This document shows, piece by piece, positions 1 to 8,067 of a DNA stretch of 64,000 nucleotides. Numbering within the stretch: position 1 is the first letter of the stretch; the number at the start of each line of letters is the position of its first letter. The notes beneath the pieces were generated by a model. The model saw only the letters and a list, made by a program, of their open reading frames with translations, did no database searches and was not told the DNA's origin. Source of the DNA: Streptomyces sp. yr375 (GTDB taxonomy: Bacteria; Actinomycetota; Actinomycetes; Streptomycetales; Streptomycetaceae); NCBI RefSeq assembly GCF_900110755.1, contig NZ_FOFF01000043.1:1-64000 (forward strand), written 5' to 3'. Made by a program: the position numbers and the translations under genes.

Positions 1-119
1 AGAACTCCATGATCACGGGCATCCGTGCCTGTTCTGCATCGGACCCCGCCCAACCTGATCAACCGTCGGGAAGCGGACGTCAGCCGACTACGCCGAAGCC
101 CTGCCACCGGGACCTGGAG

Positions 120-899
120 ATGATCGGCTACTACTCGACGTCCATGCACGCCAGCAGCGCCGACGGCATCCGTCTCGGCGGGTCCGCCTACGGACATTCG
201 CTGTTCAGCCCGATCCGTGGCGGCAAGTCTCAGTTCGACCAGGTGGTGAAGCTGCTGCTGAACGAGGCCGACAGCAAACGCGGCTACCTGCCGGTGTTCG
301 AGGCGAAGGAACTCGCCGACCTCGACAACCCCGACGTCGCATGCCTGGCCGGCTTGCACCTGCTGCTGCGCGACGGGCGACTGCACATGGTGTGCAACAT
401 GCGGGCGAACGACCTCGACTGCGGCCTGCTGTCCGACGTCTTCTCCTTCACGATGATCCACGAGTACGCGGCAATCCAACTCGGCCTGGAGCTGGGGACG
501 TACACGCACACGATCGGCTCCGCCCACGTCAACGACAGCGACGCCGAGCGTGTCGAGCGAGTCCTGGCGGAGGCGGACTCCCGGTCGGCGCCGCCGTCCT
601 TCCCGTTTCCGGAGATGCCGCGGGACACCGATGGTTCAACCATCGCGGACGTACTGCACCACGAACACGTGCTCCGCACGAACTATCGCCGCTACACCGC
701 CGAGCGCATTGCGGGCCTGGACCTGGATCCGTACTGGCAGCAGGCAGTGCTGCTGTTCGAGCTGTACCGGCAGATCCAGCACGACCAGACGACGGCGTTC
801 GACCCGGATGTCCTGGCCGCGCTCGATCCTGGCCTGCGCTGGCTCATGGAACGCAAGTGGCCGGTCTGCGCTGCGACTTCGGGCGGCGGTTCCGAGTGA
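120..899 (+). pseudogene. Thymidylate-synthase-fold protein, N-terminally shortened
   Basis: The reading frame shows the central and C-terminal part of a thymidylate synthase / dCMP hydroxymethylase-like fold. It has an RDLEMIGYY start, a GSAYG segment, a Cys in DVACLAGLHLLLRDGRLHM at the place of the catalytic Cys, MRANDLDCGL in place of the usual RSND motif, and the FSFTMIHE and LGTYTHTIGS helices. The frame stays open up to an ATG at 9 and to the window edge, but residues encoded by 9-105 do not look like the N-terminal TS domain, so about 80 family residues seem missing or replaced. It either begins at the ATG at 120 or is a remnant whose true start is outside the window. It overlaps the next gene by GTGA (896-899), so the two were probably cotranscribed. 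TS-like genes in accessory DNA are often linked to modified-nucleotide or antibiotic metabolism; here no substrate can be named. Confidence 0.55.
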
Positions 900-1498
900 G
901 TGGCGGCCGGCCGACGAGCGGTGCGGTGGTGGAGGGCGAGGGCATCGACTTCGACCGCTGGGCGGTCATCCTGTGCAAGCCCGACGCGGTGGCGCGCGGC
1001 AAGGTCCAGCACTTGCGGTGGTTGACCGAGGCGGACTTCCTGCTGCCGCTGCACGCCGCGCTCTGGCAGTCCATCACCGCCCTGGTCCACCGCGGCGACA
1101 TGGTCGACCCCGTCACCGTCCTCGGCGAAGCCCAGCACCGTGGCGTGCTCACCGGCTCCCTCACCCCCAAGGACCTGATGTCCCTGGTCTCCACGCCCGC
1201 CAGCTCACCCGAGTACTGGGGCGAGAAGATCCTCCAGCGCGCTCTCCTCGCCCGCGCCCAGACGGTCGCCGCATGGATCACCGCCTACACCGACGACCTG
1301 GCCAACACCCCCCACCAGCTCGTCACCGGCAGCCGTCGCGCCCTCGCGGACCTCAACTCCCTGCGCACCCGCTGGATACGCGCCACCGCAGTCCCACCCA
1401 CTCCCGCCGAAAGCCGGCCGGCCCGCCACGGGCAACCGCCCCGCGCGACCGGCCCTCCACCCCAACCCGCGCTGACCACCCCACGCGCTCACCGATGA
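896..1498 (+). CDS. DnaB-helicase N-terminal-domain-like protein
   Basis: A 200-residue protein from a GTG that overlaps the upstream stop by 4 bases. Residues about 45-125 resemble the N-terminal, primase-interacting domain of DnaB: EADFLLPLHAALWQSI, then GDMVDPVTVLGEAQHRG, then SPEYWGEKILQRALLARAQT. There is no RecA-like ATPase domain, so it cannot be a helicase by itself. The last 40 residues are Pro/Arg/Thr-rich and look disordered. In actinobacteria such free-standing DnaB-N proteins occur mostly in integrative elements and plasmid-derived islands (family knowledge), which fits the DUF317 neighbour and the nearby insertion sequences. A role in replication or partner binding of a mobile element is an inference. 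Confidence 0.6.
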   Translation: MSGGRPTSGAVVEGEGIDFDRWAVILCKPDAVARGKVQHLRWLTEADFLLPLHAALWQSITALVHRGDMVDPVTVLGEAQHRGVLTGSLTPKDLMSLVSTPASSPEYWGEKILQRALLARAQTVAAWITAYTDDLANTPHQLVTGSRRALADLNSLRTRWIRATAVPPTPAESRPARHGQPPRATGPPPQPALTTPRAHR

Positions 1499-1553
1499 CC
1501 CCGCTATCGGGCCCGGCCCTCCGCCGATCGGGCCCGAAACGAGACCGCCTTCT

Positions 1554-2938
1554 ATGCCCGGTATTCCTCCCGACGCCCCCGTCCGCCTCGACGCCCAGGT
1601 CTTCCTCGACGCACATCCCGCCCACCCCACCGCCGTCATCGCACGCCTGACCGGCAGCCACTACCGCACCGCCCAGGCCCTCCTGACCGCGCACGGCTTC
1701 GACTCCCTCGACGAACACCCCATGGTCCTGGCCCGGATCGACCGCGAGGAACCGCACTGGGCCCAGAAGGCCACCCACGCCCTGCACGCCGAAGGCATCA
1801 CCGCCGAGATCACCCCGAGCCTGCAGGAAGCCATCGACGAGGAATGGCCGTGGATCACCTACCCTGACCCCCGCCCCAGCCGCGACGAGATCCGCGGACG
1901 TACCGACCAAGCGCAGAAGATCCACGACGCGATCCGCGACGGCCGCCTCGTCATCCATGCCCACGCCCACGCCGACACCGGCTGGGACACCGTGGCCGTC
2001 GGAACCTACCGAGACAGCGGCAAAAGCGTCCACCTGCGGGGCGAGAACCACCTGCGCCGCATCACCCACGCCTTCGTCTCACCGGCCCAGGCCCTCACCG
2101 CCTTCGAACAGGCCCACGTAGTCCCCGGCCCCGCACCCATGACCGACACCGAAGGCCACACCGCCCACGCCCGCACCAGCCTCGCCCCTCCAGACACGGC
2201 CCCGACCGCCACCGCCGCGCCGCTGGTCAAGCGGGTACCCGCCTATGCCGCCGATCCCGGCGACCAAGAGGCCGTCTTCAACGTCTTCCTCGACAACAAC
2301 GGCGACTGGGAGAAGTACCAGACCTTCTCCAACGACACCACACACGTCATCGACGAGTCACAGACCCTGCGCATCCAACTCCTGCACGAAGCCGACCCTC
2401 GCGAGGACGCCTGGACCATCGCCGCCTATGAGACGCCCGTCTCCGACCAGATGTGGCACCTCACCCTGACGGCAAACACCCCAGCCGGACCCCTGAACAG
2501 CCTCCTCATATCCCTCGCCCACGGGGAATGGGACACAAGCCTCGACAGCCCCATCACCGAGAAGAGCGTCGCGCAGACACCCGCCCCCTCACCGACGCCG
2601 GCTGGACATCCACGGCACAAGGACACTGGCTGCACTGGAAGTCCACCCAGGAAGACGCCGGACTCACGCTCGACGCCTTCACCGCCAAGAACCCGAACGC
2701 CAGCCTCACTTCCTGGACCATCTGGGCAGGCGACAACCCCGACCGGCCCACCTGGGCCATCAATGCGTCCACCTTCACTCCTGCTGACCTCCTCGCCGAC
2801 CTCACCGAAGAACTCGCCCACGAAATCGGCACCCGCCGGACCAGCCCTCAGCAACCGGCCAAGCACATCAGCCAGATCAGCACAGCACCCCCGCCACCGT
2901 CCCCATCGCATACCGCCGAAACCGGCCATCGACGCTGA
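1554..2938 (+). pseudogene. DUF317 protein broken by a frameshift
   Basis: The gene reads from the ATG at 1554. Its first 220 residues match no family I know (HAHAHADTGWDTVAVGTY; probable N-terminal accessory region). About residue 225 starts a DUF317-like domain (VPAYAADPGDQ, then YQTFSNDTTHVIDE, then SDQMWHLTLTANTPAGP). At about 2545-2585 the homology moves to the next frame, where PLTDAGWTSTAQGHWLHW, LTSWTIWAGDNPDRPTWAI and LLADLTEELAHEIG form the second half of the domain and stop at 2938. The original frame runs on to 2963 as Pro/Ser-rich nonsense. A C5 run at 2584-2588 is a likely slip site for mutation or sequencing error. DUF317 genes are nearly confined to Streptomyces and relatives and are frequent in islands; their function is unknown. 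The upstream ribosome site is weak. Confidence 0.6.
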
Positions 2939-3014
2939 TGTGCCGGGCCCGCAGCCGAGTTGAGTCCCTTTCCGGCAGCACACCACCGCCGCAGGCGCGC
3001 CTCCCCACGCGAGG

Positions 3015-3108
3015 CTACGAACGCGCCAGTCCGAGCTCCAACCACTGCCCACCGGCCGGCTTGAGAACCATCAGGTCGGCGTGTTCGGTAAATCCGAGCC
3101 GCTGGTAG
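3015..3108 (-). pseudogene. C-terminal remnant of a GNAT N-acetyltransferase
   Basis: On the minus strand, directly at the edge of the outer IS3 element, the frame reads YQRLGFTEHADLMVLKPAG and ends with a TAG at 3015-3017. The YQRLGF motif is the classic last-helix signature of GNAT acetyltransferases (usually YxxxGF). The rest of the gene would lie at higher coordinates but is absent beyond the element at 6800, so the insertion was accompanied by a deletion or rearrangement. The substrate of the lost enzyme is unknown. Confidence 0.6.
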
Positions 3109-3164
3109 TGGGCTTGATCCGCTTTGACGGACATCCGAGATCAGGGGTTCAGCCCCGGGAGAGG

Positions 3165-3290
3165 ATGTCCATCATGGAGAGCATGGGGAAGAAGAAGCCT
3201 CGCCCTCGTCGCTCGTTCACGCCGGAGTTCAAGGCGGAGATCGTCGAGCTGTGCCGACGCGGTGACCGCTCGGTCGGTCAGATCGCCAAG
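3165..3290 (+). pseudogene. IS3-family orfA, 5' fragment
   Basis: The first 42 codons of the DNA-binding OrfA of the outer IS3 element: a basic start (KKKPRPRRSFTPEFKAEIVE) followed by the start of the HTH (DRSVGQIAK). It stops abruptly at the left end of the IS30 element. The matching tail, TAFFAKETR and a TGA, is found after the IS30 right end at 5861-5890 and overlaps the orfB GTG. Start codon is uncertain among in-frame ATGs at 3165, 3174 and 3183. Confidence 0.75.
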
Positions 3291-3459
3291 CTTAGATTCA
3301 ACCGGTCAAGGCAACACTCTCTGCCGGGGTGCGGAATCCCAGGCACTTGCGGGGGCGGTTGTTCAGCTTCGCCGCGATGGCGTCGAGGGGGCCTCCCCCT
3401 GAGTGGTGGACACGCTGATACTGGATCTGCTTGATCCGGAGGAAGCGAGAACACCGCCG

Positions 3460-3816
3460 ATGGCGATGAAGGACTACTCGGACGAGTTCAAGGCCGATGC
3501 CGTGGCCCTGTACGGGTCCACGCCCGGGGCGACCTACAAGAGCATCGCCGCTGACCTGGGCATCAACAGAGCGACGCTGCGTGAGTGGGTGCTTCGGGAC
3601 CGGGAGCGTCGCGGCGTCGCCCCGGCGACCGCTCGGGCAGGTGGGGCAGAGCCGGCCCGGGCAGGACAGCCGGCGCATTCCGCCGGCCCGGACGAGCGGA
3701 TCCGGCAGCTGGAGGCCCGGGTCGCCGAGCTTGAGGCGAGCGAGCGGAAGCTGGCCACCGAGCGGGACATCCTGCGCAGGGCGGCCAAGTATTTCGCCGG
3801 CGGGACGAACTGGTGA
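3460..3816 (+). CDS. IS3-family transposase OrfA
   Basis: A 118-residue protein with an N-terminal helix-turn-helix (DEFKADAVALYGS, then SIAADLGINRATLREWV) and a C-terminal coiled coil or leucine zipper (RIRQLEARVAELEASERKLA) ending in the typical RDILRRAAKYFAG. It binds the element ends and contributes the N-terminus of the OrfAB transposase. The ATG at 3460 follows a GGAGGAAG site; an ATG two codons later is an alternative. Its TGA overlaps the orfB GTG as GTGA, the usual arrangement for production of OrfAB by -1 frameshifting. Confidence 0.85.
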   Translation: MAMKDYSDEFKADAVALYGSTPGATYKSIAADLGINRATLREWVLRDRERRGVAPATARAGGAEPARAGQPAHSAGPDERIRQLEARVAELEASERKLATERDILRRAAKYFAGGTNW

Positions 3817-4712
3817 ACCGCTTCCAGTTCGTCCACGACCACCGGGACGCCTTCGGCGTGAAGCGGCTGTGCCAGGTGCTGGGCGTGAACCGCTCCAGCT
3901 GCTACAAGCGGAGGGACGGGGCCGACGCGCGGACCGCGCGGCAGGCCGCCGACCGGGCCCTGGCCGAACAGGTCCGCGCCGTCCACGCCGACTCCGACGG
4001 CGCCTACGGCTCCCCGCGGGTCACCGCAGAGCTCCGCGCCGACGGCCGGAGGATCAACGAGAAACGGGTGGCCCGCGTGATGCGCAAGTTCTCCATCCAG
4101 GGCATACGCCTGCGCAGACGGGTCCGCACCACGATCCCCGAGCCGTCGGCGACACCGGTCCCGGACCTGTTCCAGCGGGACTTCACCGCCCCCATGCCTG
4201 GAGTCAAGTACATGGGCGACATCACCTACCTCCCCACCGGGGACGGCCAGTTCCTCTATCTGGCCACTGTCCTGGACTGCTTCAGCCGCCGGGTGGCCGA
4301 CTGGTCCATCGCCGCCCACACGCGCACCGAACTCGTCGCCGACGCTCTGCGGATGGCAGCCGCCACCCGCGGCGGCCTGAGCGGCGCGGTCTTCCACTCC
4401 GATCACGGCGCCCAGTACACATCGCGTGAATTCGCCGACCTGTGCGGTGAGTTGGGGTTCACCCAGTCCATGGGCGCGGTCGGCACCTCCGCCGACAACG
4501 CCGCCCGCGAGAGCTTCCACGCCACCCTCAAGCGCGAGACCCTACGCGGTGCCCACCACTACCCGGGAACGGAACTCTGCCGACGCACCGTCTTCCGGTG
4601 GCTCACCCGCTACAACACCCGCCGCAGGCACTCCGCCAACGGACACCTCAGCCCCATGGCCTATGAAAACCAGCACCAGCAGGAGTCCGATAAGCTCACG
4701 CTGGCCGCATGA
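3813..4712 (+). CDS. IS3-family transposase OrfB (rve integrase domain)
   Basis: A 299-residue catalytic subunit. The N-terminal HTH_21 region reads GVKRLCQVLGVNRSSCYKRR; the rve core has all three acidic residues, in MGDITYLPTG, FHSDHGAQYTS and NAARESFHATLKRE, followed by YNTRRRHSANG. It normally works as an OrfAB fusion made by frameshifting from orfA, which it overlaps by 4 bases. Nothing is broken, so the inner element may still be competent. It differs clearly from the outer orfB at 5887, so the two IS3 elements belong to different subgroups. Confidence 0.88.
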   Translation: MNRFQFVHDHRDAFGVKRLCQVLGVNRSSCYKRRDGADARTARQAADRALAEQVRAVHADSDGAYGSPRVTAELRADGRRINEKRVARVMRKFSIQGIRLRRRVRTTIPEPSATPVPDLFQRDFTAPMPGVKYMGDITYLPTGDGQFLYLATVLDCFSRRVADWSIAAHTRTELVADALRMAAATRGGLSGAVFHSDHGAQYTSREFADLCGELGFTQSMGAVGTSADNAARESFHATLKRETLRGAHHYPGTELCRRTVFRWLTRYNTRRRHSANGHLSPMAYENQHQQESDKLTLAA

Positions 4713-5886
4713 TCACCCGAACGCGTGTCCACTTTCGCGGGGGAAGGCACGAGGTCGTCCTGGCTGAACGTCGACAGGTTGGTGCCTTTGGGCAGGTACT
4801 GCCGGAGCAGCTTGTTGGTGTTCTCGTTGGTGCCTCGCTGCCAGGGGCTGCGCGGGGCTGCGAAGAACACGTCGACGCCGGTGTCAGTGCTGAGACGCTT
4901 GTGGGCTGCCAGTTCCATGCCGCGATCCCAGGTCAGCGTGCCGTGTAGTCGGGAGTCCATGCGCGTGTATGCCTCTGCCAGAGCTGGAACGGCCACGCTG
5001 GTGTGGCGGCTGGCGAGTTTCACGACCGTGAGGAACCGCGTCTTCCGGTCGACCAGCGTGGCGACCTGACTGTTGTTCGAGCCGATCACCAGATCGCCTT
5101 CCAGATGCCCGGGCTCGCTGCGGTCCTGCGCGGCCTGAGGGCGCTCCTCGATCGGCCGGGCATCGGTGATCTGCGAGCGCCATTGCCCCTTCACCGTGTG
5201 TCGCTTGTTCTTCCGGATCGGGCGGCCGGTGCGAAGACGCTTGCAGAGCTCGCGGGGAATCACTTTCCACCGGGTGGTGTAGACCGACCGGTAGATCGTT
5301 TCGTGGCTGATCTCCATCGCCGGGTCACCCCCGTGAAAACGACGAAGGTGGCCAACTATCTGCTCGGGTGACCACTCCTGGCAGAGCAGGGTCAGTACCG
5401 TCTGCCTGAGTGCCGGTCTGGCGGCCAGCAGGCACTGTTTCGGGCGCCGGGCACGGTCAACTGCCCGTTCCTGCGCAGCGATTGCCCGATAGACGTCGCG
5501 TCCGCCGTTGTTGCCGACTTCACGCCTGATCGTCGACACCGCACGCCCCAGCAAAGCGGCGATCGCCCGGTAGGAACGGCCGGCACAAAGCCCGCGTGAG
5601 ATCTCCTCTCGCTCCCTCAAGGTCAGGCTTCCAGCGCGCGCCCTGCGGGGCACGGGAGCGATTCCACCGTGGTGCTTGAGGACGGTGAACACCGAGCCGG
5701 GTGGCTTGCCGATCTGTCTCGAAATGACGCTGATCGACTCCCCGCACCTCCACCGCCGCCACAGGTCGGCCTTCATCTCATCCGACATCCCCGGCCGACC
5801 CAATCTCGCCACGTATACCGTCCTCAACCAGCACTGTTGCTCTGACCAGTTGAATCTAAGACGGCTTTCTTCGCGAAGGAGACCCG

Positions 5887-6759
5887 GTGACGGTGCACCC
5901 GTTCATCGAGGCGGAGAAGCGTGCAGGTCACAGCGTCAAACGAGCGTGTGAGCTGCTGAAGGTCTCCCGGACCGCCTTCTATGCCCGCAGCACTGCCAAG
6001 CCTGGTCCCCGCGCGGTCCGTGACGCCGAGCCGGCGGAACAGATCGCCGACGTCCACACGCGATCGCGGGGAACCTACGGCGCCCCGCGCGTCCATGCCG
6101 TGCTCAAGCGGGCAGGCGCCGGATGCGGCCGCCGACGTGTCGCGCGGCTGATGCGGGCTGCCGGACTGCAGGGCCGACACCGCAGACGACGGCACCAGAC
6201 GACGATCCCCGATCCACGAGCTGCCCTGCGGCCCGATCTCGTCGTCCGGGACTTCCAGCCCGACCCTGCCGGCCTGGATGCCCGCTGGTGCGGCGACATC
6301 ACCTACATCGCCACGGAGGAGGGCTGGCTCTATCCGGCCACCGTCCTAGACATCGCCTCCCGTCGCGTGGTCGGCTGGGCGACTGCCGACCACCTGCGGA
6401 CCGATCTGGTCGCCGATGCCCTCACGGCCGCCTGTCGAAAACGCCGTCCCACCCGGCCGGTGATCTTTCACTCGGATCGCGGCTGTCAGTACACCAGCCG
6501 GCAATTCGCATCGCTGGCAGACCAGTTGGGGGTGCGTCTGTCGGTCGGCCGCACCGGACAGTGCTGGGACAACGCACTCGCCGAGTCGTTCTTCGCCACC
6601 ATCAAGAGGGAGTTGCTCGGCGCCATCTCCTGGCCCAGCCGGGCCGCCGCCCGCACCGCGATCTTCGATTTCATCGAGGGCTGGTACAACTCGCACCGGC
6701 TGCACAGCAGCCTCGGCTATCGCAGTCCCGCCGAATACGAGACCGCACTCGCAGCCTGA
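5887..6759 (+). CDS. IS3-family transposase OrfB of the outer element
   Basis: A 290-residue integrase-core protein: N-terminal GHSVKRACELLKVSRTAFYAR, then CGDITYIATEEGW, FHSDRGCQYTSRQF and NALAESFFATIKREL carrying D, D and E, ending with YNSHRLHSSLGYRSP. The frame is complete, and the GTG start overlaps the last codon of orfA. Because most of orfA is missing or separated by the IS30 element, the active OrfAB fusion cannot be made here; the protein is an orphan unless orfA is supplied elsewhere. Confidence 0.85.
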   Translation: MTVHPFIEAEKRAGHSVKRACELLKVSRTAFYARSTAKPGPRAVRDAEPAEQIADVHTRSRGTYGAPRVHAVLKRAGAGCGRRRVARLMRAAGLQGRHRRRRHQTTIPDPRAALRPDLVVRDFQPDPAGLDARWCGDITYIATEEGWLYPATVLDIASRRVVGWATADHLRTDLVADALTAACRKRRPTRPVIFHSDRGCQYTSRQFASLADQLGVRLSVGRTGQCWDNALAESFFATIKRELLGAISWPSRAAARTAIFDFIEGWYNSHRLHSSLGYRSPAEYETALAA

Positions 6760-6891
6760 CCACCACACCGATGGTGTCCGTCAAAGCGGAACAAGCTCAG
6801 ACCCCGGCTGATCCACCGTCCGTGCTGTGACCTGCCTGGGAAAGGCCCGCTGCGGTGGGCAAGGCCGGTCGGCCACCCTCAACCGCTCGGT

Positions 6892-8067
6892 TCAATGCAG
6901 CGTGGCCAGGAACTTCTCGAGCCGGTCGATGCCTTCGTGCAGGTCGTTCATCGACGCCGCATAGGAGAGCCGGACGTGTGTGTCCGCGGTGTTTACCCCG
7001 AAATCCCGGCCCGGAGTGAGGGCGACGTGAGCCTCCTGGAGGGCTCGCTCACAGAACTGCCATGAGGTGAGGCCGGTGCCGCTGACGTCGAAGTAGACGT
7101 AGAACGCGCCGTCGGGCGGAACCGGCACCGGCAGCCCGATCCGTTCCAGGCCGTCGACGACAAGGCCACGTCGCTCGGCGAGCTCGACACGACGGGCCTC
7201 GCAGACTGCGAGCGACTCGGGAGCGAAGCAGGCCAGGGCGGCGTGCTGGGCGGGGGCGGAGGCACAGAGGAAGTAGTTCTGGGCCAGGCGCTCGATCGCC
7301 GGCACGAGCGGCTCCGGAGCGACGCACCAGCCCAGGCGCCAGCCGGTCATGCCGAAGTACTTCGAGAAGCTGTTGATGACGACGGCGTCGGCGTCCGACG
7401 ACAGCGCGCTGCGCGGCGGCCGACCCTGGGCATCGTGATCGCTCAGATTGAGGTAGATCTCGTCGACGATGCGCCAGGCCCCACGCTCACGGGCGAGGTC
7501 GCAGATCGAGGCCAGCTCGTCCACGGGCACCGAGGTGCCGGTCGGGTTGGACGGAGTCGCGACCATGACGCCGCGCGTCCGGTCCGTCCAACGCGAGCGC
7601 ACCGAAGCCGCGTCGAGCTGGAAGCGGGTCTCGGCGGTCGTCGGTACGAGTGCGACCCGGGCGCCGAAGCTCTCCACGATCTGCCGGTTGCAGGGGTAGG
7701 ACGGGTCCCCGATGAGCACCTCGTCGCCCGGGTCGACGAGCGCGGCGGTGACCAGCACGAGCGCGGCCGAGGCTCCCGAGGTCACGATGATCCGGGACGG
7801 GTCGACCACGACGTCGTGCTGGGTCAGGTAGAAGTCCGCGATCGCCTGCCGCAGCGCCGGGAGTCCGAGTGCCGCCGTGTAGGTCATGGGCCTGCCGTCC
7901 ATGACCTCGCGCATCACGTCCAGGACAGCCGGGGGCGCACCGAAGTCCGGCTCGCCGATGCTGAGTTTGACGACGTGGTGCCCTTGCGCCTCCAGTGCGG
8001 CGGCGTGCTTGCCGAACTCCATGGCGTAGAACGGGGCCACGGCCTGGGCCCGTTGTGAGATCTTCAT
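6892..8067 (-). CDS. Pyridoxal-phosphate aminotransferase (class I/II, aspartate-aminotransferase type)
   Basis: A 391-residue fold-type I aminotransferase. Visible are LSIGEPDFGAPPAVLD and TYTAALGLPALRQAI near the N-terminus, IVTSGASAALV, MVATPSNPTGTSVP, IVDEIYLNLS, and the Schiff-base lysine in INSFSKYFGMTGWRLGW, with the carboxylate-binding Arg in THVRLSYA. It moves an amino group between an amino acid and a 2-oxo acid in the cytosol. It overlaps the ketopantoate-reductase-like gene upstream by ATGA (8064-8067), so the two form one leftward operon. Together they could interconvert amino, oxo and hydroxy acids of one skeleton; the exact substrate cannot be read from sequence. Confidence 0.9.
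   Translation of the reverse strand: MKISQRAQAVAPFYAMEFGKHAAALEAQGHHVVKLSIGEPDFGAPPAVLDVMREVMDGRPMTYTAALGLPALRQAIADFYLTQHDVVVDPSRIIVTSGASAALVLVTAALVDPGDEVLIGDPSYPCNRQIVESFGARVALVPTTAETRFQLDAASVRSRWTDRTRGVMVATPSNPTGTSVPVDELASICDLARERGAWRIVDEIYLNLSDHDAQGRPPRSALSSDADAVVINSFSKYFGMTGWRLGWCVAPEPLVPAIERLAQNYFLCASAPAQHAALACFAPESLAVCEARRVELAERRGLVVDGLERIGLPVPVPPDGAFYVYFDVSGTGLTSWQFCERALQEAHVALTPGRDFGVNTADTHVRLSYAASMNDLHEGIDRLEKFLATLH

Larger units (their letters stand above)
3389..4749 (+). mobile_element. Inner IS3-family element, apparently complete
   Basis: 1361 bp flanked by a perfect 5-bp direct repeat CGAGG (3384-3388 and 4750-4754); removing the element and one repeat restores the IS30 reading frame exactly. 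The inverted ends share 18 of 27 positions, including CCCCC and GTGGACACGC blocks; the right end has the TG/CA terminus expected for IS3, the left end has GG. Both orfs are open and the DDE residues are present, so this is the youngest and possibly still mobile layer of the nest. Confidence 0.88.
3298..5827 (-). pseudogene. IS30-family transposase, split by an IS3 insertion
   Basis: The 5' part (5827 down to 4755) encodes the N-terminal HTH region (LTLREREEISRGLCAGRSYR), then EISHETIYRSVY, and the DDE core (HLEGDLVIGSNN, LVDRKTRF, SPWQRGTNENTNKLLRQY). It breaks after FSQDDL. The 3' part (3388 to 3298) resumes with DAIAAKLNNRPRKCLGFRTP and ends in TGA. Joining the two at the CGAGG target repeat gives an exact in-frame 387-residue protein, so the gene was intact until the inner IS3 element landed. 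As it stands the product runs into IS3 sequence and lacks the last ~30 residues, so it is probably inactive. Confidence 0.85.
3291..5860 (-). mobile_element. IS30-family element carrying an inner IS3 copy
   Basis: Terminal inverted repeats begin CTTAGATTCAACCGGTCAAG at 3291 and, read from the right end at 5860, CTTAGATTCAACTGGTCAGA; 23 of 26 bases match. Without the inner element and its 5-bp target repeat the length is 1204 bp, normal for the family. It carries one leftward transposase gene, cut in two. It sits inside orfA of the outer IS3 element and about 150 bp of that orfA are gone, which points to an adjacent deletion after insertion rather than a simple insertion with target duplication. 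Confidence 0.85.
3109..6799 (+). mobile_element. Outer IS3-family element, interrupted and partly deleted
   Basis: Ends are TGGGCTTGATCCGCTTTGAC (left, from 3109) and, as reverse complement from 6799, TGAGCTTGTTCCGCTTTGAC; 23 of 25 terminal bases match. Inside are a 5' piece of orfA (from 3165), the last codons of orfA (to 5890) and a complete orfB (5887-6759). An IS30-family element occupies 3291-5860, and roughly 150 bp of orfA are missing at that junction. The flanks (GGTAG left, GACCC right) show no direct repeat, so the original target duplication has been lost. The element cannot make its OrfAB product as it stands. Confidence 0.85.

Noticed and set aside
3384..4754. Possibility that the CGAGG-flanked segment is a composite transposon with passenger genes
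   Set aside because: Only orfA and orfB lie between the ends; it is a single insertion sequence.
6800..6891. Search for the missing front half of the GNAT gene or an attachment site next to the IS nest
   Set aside because: No GNAT-like frame, no tRNA end and no direct repeat with the left flank were found in these 92 bases.
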